Assembly: GCA_937930625.1 (NCBI GenBank)
Contig: CALHBW010000453.1
Span: 1-7,836, forward strand
Direction: 5' to 3'
DNA length: 7,836 nt
DNA from: an uncultured Saprospiraceae bacterium
Lineage (GTDB): Bacteria; Bacteroidota; Bacteroidia; Chitinophagales; Saprospiraceae
Shown here: positions 1 to 5,399 of the stretch, in pieces
Position numbering within the stretch: the stretch's first letter is position 1
Layout: every line of letters begins with the position of its first letter
Translations under genes and position numbers: made by a program
The notes under the pieces: model-generated
Told to the model about the DNA's origin: nothing
The model's database searches: none
Seen by the model: only the letters and a program-made list of their open reading frames with translations

Positions 1-1
1 T

Positions 2-253
2 ATTGACCGCATCGTGGAGATGGCATGGGAAGACCGTACACCCTTCGAGGCTATCGAATATCAATTTGGTATTCCCGAAAAAGACGTGATTCAACTGATG
101 CGCGAAGCGATGAAATTGAGTAGTTGGAAAATGTGGCGCAAACGCGTACAAGGCAGAGCTACAAAACACGCGAAAAAGCGTAACTTTGCTGAAGGCAGAC
201 ACAAATGTTCGCGCCAACGTAGTATTTCTAATAATAAGATTTCTAAGCGATAG
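2..253 (+). CDS. DUF2805/TIGR03643-type small protein, 5' end cut by window edge
   Basis: The reading frame is open from the window edge, and the residues before the first in-window start candidate (IDRI, then the GTG at 14) still fit the family, so the true start lies upstream. The visible core, with MAWEDRTPFEAIEYQFG, then VIQLMREAMK, then SSWKMWRKRVQGR and TKHAKKR, matches what I recall of the short DUF2805/TIGR03643 family common in Bacteroidota and Proteobacteria. The first half looks like a helix-turn-helix-like helical segment, and the MWRKRVxGR stretch is highly basic. The function of the family is not known to me. The protein normally ends close to the KHxKKR segment; here about 25 further Ser/Lys/Arg-rich residues follow, possibly a lineage-specific tail. 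The stop codon lies 4 nt before the -33 element of the next gene's promoter. Family assignment is fairly sure; role is unknown. Confidence 0.8.
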   Translation: MDRIVEMAWEDRTPFEAIEYQFGIPEKDVIQLMREAMKLSSWKMWRKRVQGRATKHAKKRNFAEGRHKCSRQRSISNNKISKR

Positions 254-256
254 TAG

Positions 257-288
257 TTTGTTTCTGTGGAAAAATTGGGTTATATTTG
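257..288 (+). promoter_or_regulatory. Bacteroidota-type promoter for the duplicated small-protein gene
   Basis: A TTTG at 257-260 and TATATTTG at 281-288 are separated by 20 bp. This matches the Bacteroidota primary-sigma consensus TTTG-N19-21-TAnnTTTG. Transcription would start near 295, giving a leader of about a dozen bases before the ATG at 307. The -33 element follows the DUF2805 stop codon by only three bases, so the downstream gene has its own promoter even though the two genes are close. Confidence 0.7.
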
Positions 289-306
289 ATTGGAATTTAT
301 GATACT

Positions 307-765
307 ATGACAGCATTAGAAATTAAATATGATTTATTAAAATTAATTATCGAAATAGATGATAACGAGATAATTAAGCAAATTGAAGACTATTTAATCG
401 ATGTGATACTTGATTCAATTCCTCCCGGACCGGAAATATCAATTGAAATAATAGAGAAGGCACTTGATGATTCGGCAGAACGTGAGTTTATCTCACTTGA
501 AGATCTTCAAAAACGTTATGGTATTAATCCTAACAAAAAGAAGCCGTCTGCACTTGAAATTAAACAGGATTTATTGAAGCAAATCGTTGAAATAGAAGAC
601 AGGAATATAATCCGTAAAGTATATGATTTTTCTCAAAAAATAAAAATTAATAATAGGTCGAAACCTCCCGTCAAATCAGTAGAAGAAATAAATCAGCTTA
701 TCGAAATCGCTGATAATGAAGCAGGTACAAGCCTTGAAGAGTTTAGAAAGTACTATGATTTATAA
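307..765 (+). CDS. Hypothetical protein built of two tandem copies of one ~75-residue unit (antitoxin-like appearance)
   Basis: Encodes 152 residues from the ATG at 307. An in-frame TTG at 286 exists, but it lies inside the promoter -7 box, so I reject it. The protein is an internal duplication. Residues 2-73 run from ALEIKYDLLKLIIEI to SLEDLQKRYGI, and residues 81-152 run from ALEIKQDLLKQIVEI to SLEEFRKYYDL, with an offset of 79 residues at both ends and small gaps between. Each unit has a helical start, a Pro-containing linker (IPPGP or KPPV), and an acidic helix ending in SLE-[DE]-[LF]-x-[KR]-x-Y. There is no signal peptide or membrane segment. The second half of each unit resembles the short acidic C-terminal part of small type II antitoxins, but I do not recognise the family and no toxin gene adjoins it. 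The gene is much more AT-rich than the omega-amidase 24 bp downstream, which hints at separate origin. The two may be co-transcribed. Confidence 0.75.
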   Translation: MTALEIKYDLLKLIIEIDDNEIIKQIEDYLIDVILDSIPPGPEISIEIIEKALDDSAEREFISLEDLQKRYGINPNKKKPSALEIKQDLLKQIVEIEDRNIIRKVYDFSQKIKINNRSKPPVKSVEEINQLIEIADNEAGTSLEEFRKYYDL

Positions 766-789
766 TCCATTCTCAGTTATCCAAGATTA

Positions 790-1569
790 ATGACCAACCT
801 ACGCATCACCACCATCCAGACCAATCTCCAATGGGAAGCTCCCGCCGCTAACCGCACCATGTTTGATACCAAATTAGAGCCGCTTGCAGGACAGACAGAC
901 GTGGTGATATTGCCCGAAATGTTCACCACAGGATTCAGCATGAACGCCGCTGCACTGGCAGAAACCATGCAAGGTGAAACACTCGGATGGATGTCCAAAC
1001 ATGCTGCAAGACTTGACGCAGTACTCACAGGCAGCCTTATTATCCATGAAGACGATAAGTACTACAATCGCCTCATTTGGATGCGACCGGATGGCAGCTA
1101 CGATACTTACGACAAACGCCACCTCTTCACGATGGCAGACGAACACCTCACCTACACAGCAGGAACAAAGCGTCTTATTACCGAATGGCGTGGCTGGCGG
1201 GTCTGTCCGTTGGTGTGTTATGATTTGCGGTTTCCGGTGTGGGCGCGGAATACGGAAGGCTACGATTTATTGATTTATACGGCGAATTGGCCCCTTGTGC
1301 GTGCTTACGCGTGGCGTACGCTCTTACAGGCGCGAGCTATTGAAAATCAAGCTTATACGATTGGTGTGAATCACGTCGGGAAGGATGGAAAAGACATTCC
1401 CTATTGTGGCGATACGATGATAATTGAGCCATCGGGTGCAGATATTTTGTACCACAAAGCTGATGAAGAAGACGTACATACGGAGACACTTTCTTGGGAA
1501 CATTTGCAAACGGTACGTAAAAAATTACCCTTCTTGGCAGACAAGGATACGTTTGAAATGAGTAAATGA
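790..1569 (+). CDS. Omega-amidase of the nitrilase superfamily (YafV/Nit2-like)
   Basis: Cytoplasmic carbon-nitrogen hydrolase of 259 residues, a full length for the family. The Glu-Lys-Cys catalytic triad is visible: E43 in LPEMFTTGFS, K109 in YDKRHLF, and C143 in VCYDLRFP, the nucleophile. The accessory MADEH segment (115-119) and the NWP segment (166-168) are also typical. YafV/Nit2 enzymes hydrolyse the omega-amide of 2-oxoglutaramate and 2-oxosuccinamate, products left by glutamine and asparagine transaminases; they act in methionine salvage and metabolite repair. The particular substrate here is inferred from the CYDLRFP and YDKRHLF motifs rather than seen. The ATG lies 24 bp after the preceding stop, without a recognisable promoter of its own. 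The gene is close to 48% GC in sampled parts, unlike its AT-rich upstream neighbour. The last codons form part of the hairpin shared with the converging nitroreductase gene. Confidence 0.9.
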   Translation: MTNLRITTIQTNLQWEAPAANRTMFDTKLEPLAGQTDVVILPEMFTTGFSMNAAALAETMQGETLGWMSKHAARLDAVLTGSLIIHEDDKYYNRLIWMRPDGSYDTYDKRHLFTMADEHLTYTAGTKRLITEWRGWRVCPLVCYDLRFPVWARNTEGYDLLIYTANWPLVRAYAWRTLLQARAIENQAYTIGVNHVGKDGKDIPYCGDTMIIEPSGADILYHKADEEDVHTETLSWEHLQTVRKKLPFLADKDTFEMSK

Positions 1570-1639
1570 TTAGATGAGAAAATGAGTAAATGTTGTTGCA
1601 TTTTTACTCATTTCGTCATTTACTTATCTACTCATTTTA
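1556..1639. terminator. Bidirectional hairpin between two convergent genes
   Basis: A long imperfect inverted repeat lies between the omega-amidase and nitroreductase. The inner arms are AAATGAGTAAATG (1580-1592) and CATTTTTACTCATTT (1599-1613), with a six-base loop and two bulged T residues. Outward, the left arm extends back to 1556, inside the omega-amidase gene, and the right arm to about 1638, reaching the nitroreductase stop codon. The left arm contains AAATGAGTAAATG twice (1556 and 1580, 24 bp apart), so it looks partly formed by duplication. A symmetric structure between converging genes suggests termination in both directions; there is no clean U-tract, so this is inference. Confidence 0.55.
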
Positions 1640-2212
1640 CGCTCTTACCCATTCGGTTTTATCTTCGATGGCTTGGCGTTTTGATAGGGGCATTTCGCCG
1701 TCATAATGCCCGATATAGAAAAATCCCATGCACTTTTCGTCGGGTTTCAGTCCGAGAAATTCCCGCATTTCCTCTCGTTTAATAGTACCCGGAGAACTCC
1801 AATAAGCACCTACATTATAAGATGCTGTGGTAAGCCACATATTTTGTACAGCACAGGCTACGGCGCACATTTCCTCCCATTCAGGCACACCTTCTTGCGG
1901 GTCGCGCTGCATACAAATGGCGATTACATGACTACACAGACGCGGTTTTTTGGCAGTTTTTTCGTATTTCTTTTGTTGGAAATTCTCGGTAGGCGTGTAA
2001 TGTTGATAGACTTCGGCGAGTTTGTCGCCAAGTCGGGCGAGGGCTTCGCCTGTATAGACTTTGAATCGCCACGGCTCTGTATGGCGGTGATTGGGTGCCC
2101 AGTTAGCATTTTCGAGTAGTTGCTTTATGACATCGTCGCTAACGGGCTGCCCACTGTACATTTTCGGGAAGATGGAGCGACGATTTTTGATGATGTCGTT
2201 GATTTGATTCAT
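1637..2212 (-). CDS. Nitroreductase family protein (FMN-dependent oxidoreductase)
   Basis: A 191-residue cytoplasmic flavoprotein of the short nitroreductase group (YdjA/TdsD-like size). The N-terminal RRS (11-13) is the usual FMN phosphate contact. NWAPNHRHTEPWRF (37-50) is the conserved loop after it. CAVQNMWL (120-127) starts the central dimer helix, GAYWSSP (136-142) is near the flavin, and FFYIGH (164-169) is the last core strand. The family uses NAD(P)H to reduce quinones, nitro compounds or enones as FMN homodimers; the physiological substrate cannot be told from sequence. The ATG at 2212 begins MNQINDIIKNRRS, the expected start of the fold. The leader is built of 8-bp repeats, and the last three potential upstream mini-reading frames end just before this ATG. 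It converges with the omega-amidase gene. Family sure; substrate unknown. Confidence 0.92.
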   Translation of the reverse strand: MNQINDIIKNRRSIFPKMYSGQPVSDDVIKQLLENANWAPNHRHTEPWRFKVYTGEALARLGDKLAEVYQHYTPTENFQQKKYEKTAKKPRLCSHVIAICMQRDPQEGVPEWEEMCAVACAVQNMWLTTASYNVGAYWSSPGTIKREEMREFLGLKPDEKCMGFFYIGHYDGEMPLSKRQAIEDKTEWVRA

Positions 2213-2219
2213 TGTAATT

Positions 2220-2394
2220 TATTGTTTCATTGTTTCATGGTTGTATGGTTTCATGGTTGTATGGTTGTATGGCTTCATTGTTATTCATTGTTCGCTACAC
2301 GAAAGTAAACCATGAAACCATGAAACCATGAAACCATGAAACCATGAAACCATGAAGCCATGAAACAATTGAACAATAAAGCCATGAAACCGTA
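2220..2394. repeat. Two opposed arrays of an 8-bp tandem repeat
   Basis: The left array (2220-2283) holds eight 8-bp units of the type CATGGTTT, with variants TATGGTTG, CATTGTTT and TATGGCTT. After a 23-bp spacer, the right array (2307-2394) holds eleven units of the reverse complement type: six exact AAACCATG copies (2307-2354), then AAGCCATG, AAACAATT, GAACAATA, AAGCCATG and AAACCGTA. Variant units such as AAGCCATG and the AAACAAT pair occur in both arms, so the arms can pair into a long cruciform or RNA hairpin. The block occupies the leader or promoter region of the nitroreductase, downstream of the HU terminator. Six identical short units suggest length instability by slippage. A weak promoter-like box (TACTTTCG on the minus strand, 2300-2307) lies in the spacer, without a good -33 partner. 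Confidence 0.9.
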
Positions 2395-2401
2395 TAACTC
2401 T

Positions 2402-2444
2402 AACAAAAAAAACGATGTTCCGGTTGCCCGAAACATCGTTTTAG
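2402..2444 (-). terminator. Intrinsic terminator of the HU gene
   Basis: On the minus strand, a 13-bp stem with one mismatch is formed by AACGATGTTCCGG (2411-2423) and CCGAAACATCGTT (2428-2440), with a four-base loop. It is followed directly by a run of eight U residues (A-tract 2405-2412 on the plus strand). It starts about 25 bp beyond the HU stop codon and separates HU from the nitroreductase. Confidence 0.9.
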
Positions 2445-2466
2445 AATCTTTTGTGAGGACTGAAAA

Positions 2467-2739
2467 TTAGTTTACAGCTTCACCAAGTTCTTTACCCGCT
2501 TTGAATTTTACTACATTCTTAGCCTTGATGGTAATTGCTTCTTTAGTACGTGGGTTTCTACCCTGACGCTCAGGACGGTGGTTCACAGAGAAGGTACCAA
2601 AACCTACTAATGCTACTTTTTTACCATCTTTTAATGTGTCTCTAACAGAACCCAATACTGAGTTTAAGGCATCAGTTGCTTGCGCTTTAGTAATACCTGC
2701 ATCTTCAGCTATTCTGTTGATTAAGTCACCTTTGTTCAT
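2467..2739 (-). CDS. hup: HU-family histone-like DNA-binding protein
   Basis: A 90-residue nucleoid protein, the standard length for HU. It starts MNKGDLINRIAEDAGITKAQA, the two-helix dimerisation part. VGFGTFSV (45-52) is the family signature before the beta arm, and RNPRT (61-65) carries the proline (P63) that intercalates between base pairs. AKNVVKFKAGKEL (73-85) is the closing strand and helix. HU bends and compacts DNA without strong sequence preference and assists replication, recombination and transcription. Bacteroidota often have several HU paralogues, so the symbol is generic. The gene is a single unit with its own promoter (2803-2833) and intrinsic terminator (2402-2444). No unusual residues are seen. 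Confidence 0.96.
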   Translation of the reverse strand: MNKGDLINRIAEDAGITKAQATDALNSVLGSVRDTLKDGKKVALVGFGTFSVNHRPERQGRNPRTKEAITIKAKNVVKFKAGKELGEAVN

Positions 2740-2802
2740 TATTTATCAGTTTTTATGATTAAAAAAAAATCAGATTAACAGTGGTTTTATCTAAAATGTC
2801 GG

Positions 2803-2833
2803 CAAAAATATGCTCTTTTAATAGAAAACCAAA
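2803..2833 (-). promoter_or_regulatory. Promoter of the HU gene
   Basis: Read on the minus strand, TTTG (2833-2830) and TATTTTTG (2810-2803) are separated by 19 bp, an exact fit to the Bacteroidota TTTG-N19-21-TAnnTTTG pattern. Transcription would start near 2796, giving a leader of roughly 55 nt before the HU ATG at 2739. The leader contains an A/T run (2761-2769) but no evident regulatory fold. Confidence 0.75.
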
Positions 2834-2857
2834 TTATTTATTTGGAAATATTTCTGA

Positions 2858-2880
2858 AAACCCTGTATTTATCAGGGTTT
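2858..2880. repeat. Small perfect hairpin upstream of the HU promoter
   Basis: AAACCCTG (2858-2865) and CAGGGTTT (2873-2880) form an 8-bp perfect stem with a 7-nt loop. It lies between the divergent HU and lipoprotein genes, 25 bp beyond the HU -33 element. It could be a protein-binding site, a dispersed short palindrome or chance; there is no U-tract to make it a terminator. Confidence 0.5.
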
Positions 2881-2960
2881 CGGGCGATTTTGGGTGTCTA
2901 TGCCTTACTTTTCTTATCTTGTCGGTCTTTTGACGATACTTTTAAATGATTCAATTAAAT

Positions 2961-3137
2961 ATGAAAAAATTGCTTTGTCTGCTCTGTTTATTTACTTTTT
3001 TTGTCATATCTTCTTCTGTAATGACTTCTTGCAGCCGAAAAACAGGTTGTCCTATGAATGAAAAAATGGGACCTAAAACCAATAAACAAGGACAATTAAA
3101 AGTACCCAGAAAACGTAAACCTGCCCGTGTATTTTAA
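2961..3137 (+). CDS. Small basic lipoprotein (58 residues)
   Basis: From the ATG at 2961 the product begins MKKLLCLLCLFTFFVISSSVMTSC, a signal peptide with two lysines, a hydrophobic core of about 15 residues and a lipobox-like VMTSC with Cys24 as the probable lipid attachment site. An ATG at 2946 would add five residues ahead of the lysines and is less likely. The mature part is only 35 residues: it has a second cysteine (C30 in GCPM), several Gly/Lys/Asn residues and a basic end (PRKRKPARVF). Very short lipoproteins with a GCP motif and an Arg/Lys-rich end are common in Bacteroidota; I know no assigned function. It is transcribed divergently from HU. No clear promoter is seen; TACTTTTA just before the ORF is a poor match with no partner. 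Expression is inferred. Confidence 0.7.
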   Translation: MKKLLCLLCLFTFFVISSSVMTSCSRKTGCPMNEKMGPKTNKQGQLKVPRKRKPARVF

Positions 3138-3140
3138 ATA

Positions 3141-3203
3141 TACAGGCTATTTTAATCGTCATATTTGTATTCTGTTTTTATATAGTGATTAAAATAGCCT
3201 GTA
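3141..3203. terminator. Perfect 17-bp inverted repeat after the lipoprotein gene
   Basis: TACAGGCTATTTTAATC (3141-3157) and GATTAAAATAGCCTGTA (3187-3203) are exact reverse complements around a 29-nt loop, which can partly pair further. The left arm starts four bases after the lipoprotein stop codon, so it is placed like a terminator for that gene. The loop is long and no U-run follows the right arm, so a transcript-stabilising hairpin or the body of a small RNA read from the minus-strand box at 3227-3234 are alternatives. Confidence 0.5.
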
Positions 3204-3226
3204 CAGGTTTCCATTATTTGGTGATG

Positions 3227-3234
3227 CAAAGATA
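3227..3234 (-). promoter_or_regulatory. Minus-strand -7 box, possible antisense or small RNA promoter
   Basis: The minus strand reads TATCTTTG (in GTATCTTTGC), a frequent form of the Bacteroidota -7 element. A TTTG at the expected -33 position is missing; the nearest one leaves only a 13-bp spacer. A transcript from about 3220 would pass through the 17-bp inverted repeat and then run antisense to the lipoprotein gene. No minus-strand coding region follows before HU at 2739. Confidence 0.4.
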
Positions 3235-3323
3235 CGTTATTTTTCTACAAAAAAATATTTTTATCATTTTTTTAAATAAAAAAAATCACTTTTTTGTTTA
3301 CGTAAAATGATGCCAATTATAGT

Positions 3324-3393
3324 AAATTCCAAAAAATAAGCACCAAATTCCAATCGAAATTAACCGGAATTTGGTGCTTGAGTTTTGGAATTT
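3324..3393 (-). terminator. Compound hairpin terminating the opp operon
   Basis: The inner stem is 14 bp and perfect: AAGCACCAAATTCC (3338-3351) with GGAATTTGGTGCTT (3366-3379), loop 14 nt. A 3x3 internal loop separates it from an 11-bp perfect outer stem: AAATTCCAAAA (3324-3334) with TTTTGGAATTT (3383-3393). It begins 28 bp beyond the oppC stop codon at 3421 in the direction of transcription. Between them, 3394-3408 carries another near-copy of the right arm (GGGATTTGGTGCTTG) that could compete for pairing. There is no immediate U-tract. The remainder, to 3241, is A/T-rich filler with T-runs. Confidence 0.65.
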
Positions 3394-3420
3394 GGGATTT
3401 GGTGCTTGGAATTTGAAATA

Positions 3421-4725
3421 CTATTGTTTCAAGCGCGGGTCGAGGGCATCTGTCAGCCCTTCACCAATAAGATTAAAGAGCGTCACGGTAATGAAAATTG
3501 CAAATCCCGGAAAGATAGCAAACCACCACGCGGATGGGTTGGTACGTGAGATAGCGAGCATTTTGCCCCATGTAATCGTCTCTGCGGGTACACCCAAGCC
3601 GAGAAATGAGAGGAAAGATTCGGTCAAAATCGCTGATGCAATACCGAACGCCACTGCAATAAATACAGGCGAAAGCGAGTTTGGAATCGCGTGTTTGAAC
3701 ATGGCGCGCATCTGCGAGAAGCCGAGCGCGTTGGCAGCTTCAATATATTCTAATTGCCTGACTCTCAATAGCTCTGCGCGGATAAATCGTGCAATTCCCG
3801 TCCAGCTAAACATTCCAATTACCGCCATTACGAGTAAGATAGATGGCTTGGCAATCGCCACGATAGCCAAGATAATGACCAATAATGGAATAGAACGAAT
3901 GACTTCAATAACACGTGTGATGACGATGTCCACAGGAAAGGCGACTTTTTTATTGAAAAACGGAATTTTGCGGAAGGGAATGGCTATGATATTCGCCAAA
4001 ATCATAATGCCAAGAAAGATGAGTACTCCTAAAAATATCTTCCACATAGCTGCCCCAAAGGACACCGCAAAAGCATCCGAAATAGCATACGACCGCGAAT
4101 AAAAAGCATAGAAAAATGCCAGCAGCAAGGCAATGAAATTAATGATCATGCCACCTCGTGTAAGTTCCAAACCAGTATCACCAAAATAACCCGCACATGC
4201 GCCCAAAAATATCCCGATAATGCAGGCTATTCCCATCGCAATGATACCGACCATAAAGGCAATGCGTGTACCGTGTATCATTCCTGACAGCACATCGCGC
4301 CCCAAATCATCTGTACCGAGCCAATGCCGCCACCATGTATTTTTGATTTCTTGTTGGTCAAATGGTCCTGCCCAGCGCGAGTTGTAATCCAAGTTATTAG
4401 GCAAATAAGGAATCAGAGGCCAGACAGCAAAGTCGTATTCTTTGTTTTTCCAATCGCCCATCTTGAAGGCTTCGGGCCATTGTGCCAAGCCCATACCTAC
4501 GGCATAACCTTTAAATACAGGCATAATTACCTGTCCTTCGTACTTACAAATAATCGGTTTTTCATTGGCAATAAAATCCGCCAATAGCGCAATCAATGCT
4601 AAAAAACCAATTAAATACAAGGAATACAATGCCCGCTTATTTTTCTTGAATTGGCGCGAAACATACGCCCAATAGCTCTGACTGAGTTCTTGATTGTCGT
4701 TCGATTTTTTCTTTCTTCCAAACAT
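3421..4725 (-). CDS. oppC: Peptide-type ABC importer permease, OppC/DppC family, with extra membrane helices
   Basis: Inner-membrane subunit that pairs with an OppB-type permease to form the channel for peptides or related solutes. Residues 1-30 are cytoplasmic and basic, with TM1 at about 33-52. A long outer loop (53-136) leads to HWLGTDDLGRDVLSGM (134-149), the OppC hallmark. TM2 is about 155-180. The cytoplasmic coupling loop that contacts the ATPase is EYIEAANALGFSQMRAMFKHAIPN (326-349), and ILTESFLSFLGLGVP (366-380) and the ending DALDPRLKQ are typical. At 434 residues it is well above the usual ~280-350. Besides the long first loop, residues ~184-265 between AGYFGD and DIVITRVIEVIRSIP are an insertion with two probable helices (~193-211 and 228-249). 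It is last in the minus-strand cluster; oppB lies two genes upstream. No ATPase or binding protein gene is present here. The transported substrate cannot be read from sequence. Confidence 0.93.
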   Translation of the reverse strand: MFGRKKKSNDNQELSQSYWAYVSRQFKKNKRALYSLYLIGFLALIALLADFIANEKPIICKYEGQVIMPVFKGYAVGMGLAQWPEAFKMGDWKNKEYDFAVWPLIPYLPNNLDYNSRWAGPFDQQEIKNTWWRHWLGTDDLGRDVLSGMIHGTRIAFMVGIIAMGIACIIGIFLGACAGYFGDTGLELTRGGMIINFIALLLAFFYAFYSRSYAISDAFAVSFGAAMWKIFLGVLIFLGIMILANIIAIPFRKIPFFNKKVAFPVDIVITRVIEVIRSIPLLVIILAIVAIAKPSILLVMAVIGMFSWTGIARFIRAELLRVRQLEYIEAANALGFSQMRAMFKHAIPNSLSPVFIAVAFGIASAILTESFLSFLGLGVPAETITWGKMLAISRTNPSAWWFAIFPGFAIFITVTLFNLIGEGLTDALDPRLKQ

Positions 4726-4731
4726 ATCTTT

Positions 4732-4784
4732 GTGTTGTGGTGTTGTCGTTTTATAGTTTCGTGGTGTTGTGGTTTTATAATTTA
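4732..4784. repeat. 24-bp tandem duplication and GTGTTGTGG-type repeats before oppC
   Basis: The 92-bp gap upstream of oppC holds two adjacent 24-bp units (4737-4760 and 4761-4784) that agree at 21 of 24 positions; each starts GTGGTGTTGT and goes on to TTTTATA. The 15-mer GTGTTGTGGTGTTGT at 4732-4746 recurs exactly before the 185-residue gene (5377-5391). In the transcript this becomes a C/A-rich, weakly structured leader ending 7 nt before the oppC ATG. Confidence 0.85.
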
Positions 4785-4817
4785 ATTTGACGGATTACAC
4801 GCTCTTGCTACTTGCAA

Positions 4818-5375
4818 CTACAATTTTCTGGGGCGTCTTTTTTTCTTTTTTCGTTTTGCCTTTTTCAGCTTTCCTTCCATTTCTTTTATTTTTTCGGTGT
4901 CATTCGGGTCTACTAGAATTCCTTCGGCTTTCATAATGGCATTCAACAGGGGATTTAGGTCGAGAAAATCTTCGCCAAGCCCTTGTTCAAATTCAGAGTG
5001 TTGGTAGCCTTTTATGGTGAAATAGGTGCGTACCCACTCAAAAATTTCATTGGGCGTGAAGCCGCTTTGCTTGACGTAGATAAAAGCCGACGCAAGGTAT
5101 ATTTCGTTGTCTTTTGATACCTCCTCATGCTTGATATAGTAGTCCTTATTGCGTAGTTCTTCGTAGTAAATTTTCAAAAAATTAGGGTCGCTGGCAGGAC
5201 CTTTCAGGTTTTTGTGATCCAGTATGCCATCGGCAGCAATGAGGCGCAGATGCACTACTTTGCCAATCATTTTATGTCCTTCCGGGTCAAATATCGTCGG
5301 GCGTAAAAGCATGGCGACTATCGGGTCATTGCCCTTGCCCATCCATGCCCGCTCGTAGTGGTATAGCCATTTCAT
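4818..5375 (-). CDS. Hypothetical protein with strongly basic C-terminal tail, between oppB and oppC
   Basis: A 185-residue protein that I do not recognise. There is no signal peptide and no membrane segment, so it is probably cytoplasmic. Residues 1-150 look like a mixed alpha/beta globular domain, with HYERAWMGKGNDPIVAMLLRP near the start, VVHLRLIAADGILDH (40-54) and an aromatic-rich middle (YYEELRNKDYYIKHEE, 70-85). Residues 160-172 are a probable charged helix, and the last 17 residues contain 13 Lys or Arg (KLKKAKRKKKKRRPRKL), which suggests contact with nucleic acid, ribosome or acidic lipids. The start at MKWLYHYE is the only sensible one and lies 24 bp after the stop of the lipoprotein gene, so the two are likely co-transcribed. 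The leader is the ACAACACC-type repeat. Its position in the opp cluster suggests, but does not show, a shared role. The A/T runs coding the tail are prone to slippage. Confidence 0.75.
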   Translation of the reverse strand: MKWLYHYERAWMGKGNDPIVAMLLRPTIFDPEGHKMIGKVVHLRLIAADGILDHKNLKGPASDPNFLKIYYEELRNKDYYIKHEEVSKDNEIYLASAFIYVKQSGFTPNEIFEWVRTYFTIKGYQHSEFEQGLGEDFLDLNPLLNAIMKAEGILVDPNDTEKIKEMEGKLKKAKRKKKKRRPRKL

Positions 5376-5376
5376 A

Positions 5377-5392
5377 GTGTTGTGGTGTTGTT
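5377..5392. repeat. Repeat word before the 185-residue gene, shared with the oppC leader
   Basis: GTGTTGTGGTGTTGTT lies one base before the start codon of the minus-strand gene. Its first 15 bases are identical to 4732-4746 in front of oppC. On the transcript it reads AACAACACCACAACAC. The two leaders otherwise differ, so this is either a duplicated leader segment or a recurrent simple word. Confidence 0.8.
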
Positions 5393-5399
5393 ATAAATA

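Noticed and set aside
286..306. TTG start seven codons ahead of the ATG of the 152-residue protein
   Set aside because: It overlaps the TATATTTG -7 box; transcription would begin downstream of it, and the duplicated unit starts right at the ATG.
307..1569. Toxin-antitoxin pair formed by the duplicated protein and its neighbour
   Set aside because: The neighbour is a complete omega-amidase with intact catalytic residues, not a toxin.
1706..2308. Plus-strand open frames at 1706-2119 and 2120-2308
   Set aside because: They are antisense to the nitroreductase or run into the 8-bp repeats, giving low-complexity products.
2307..2394. Array of repeats considered as CRISPR
   Set aside because: Units are 8 bp, contiguous and without spacers; no cas gene is in the window.
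2946..2960. Earlier ATG for the mini-lipoprotein
   Set aside because: It would place five residues, mostly uncharged, before the lysines of an otherwise standard signal peptide.
3371..4102. A 243-codon open frame on the plus strand
   Set aside because: It lies antisense to oppC, has no family resemblance and begins in the terminator repeats; it is a shadow of the real gene.
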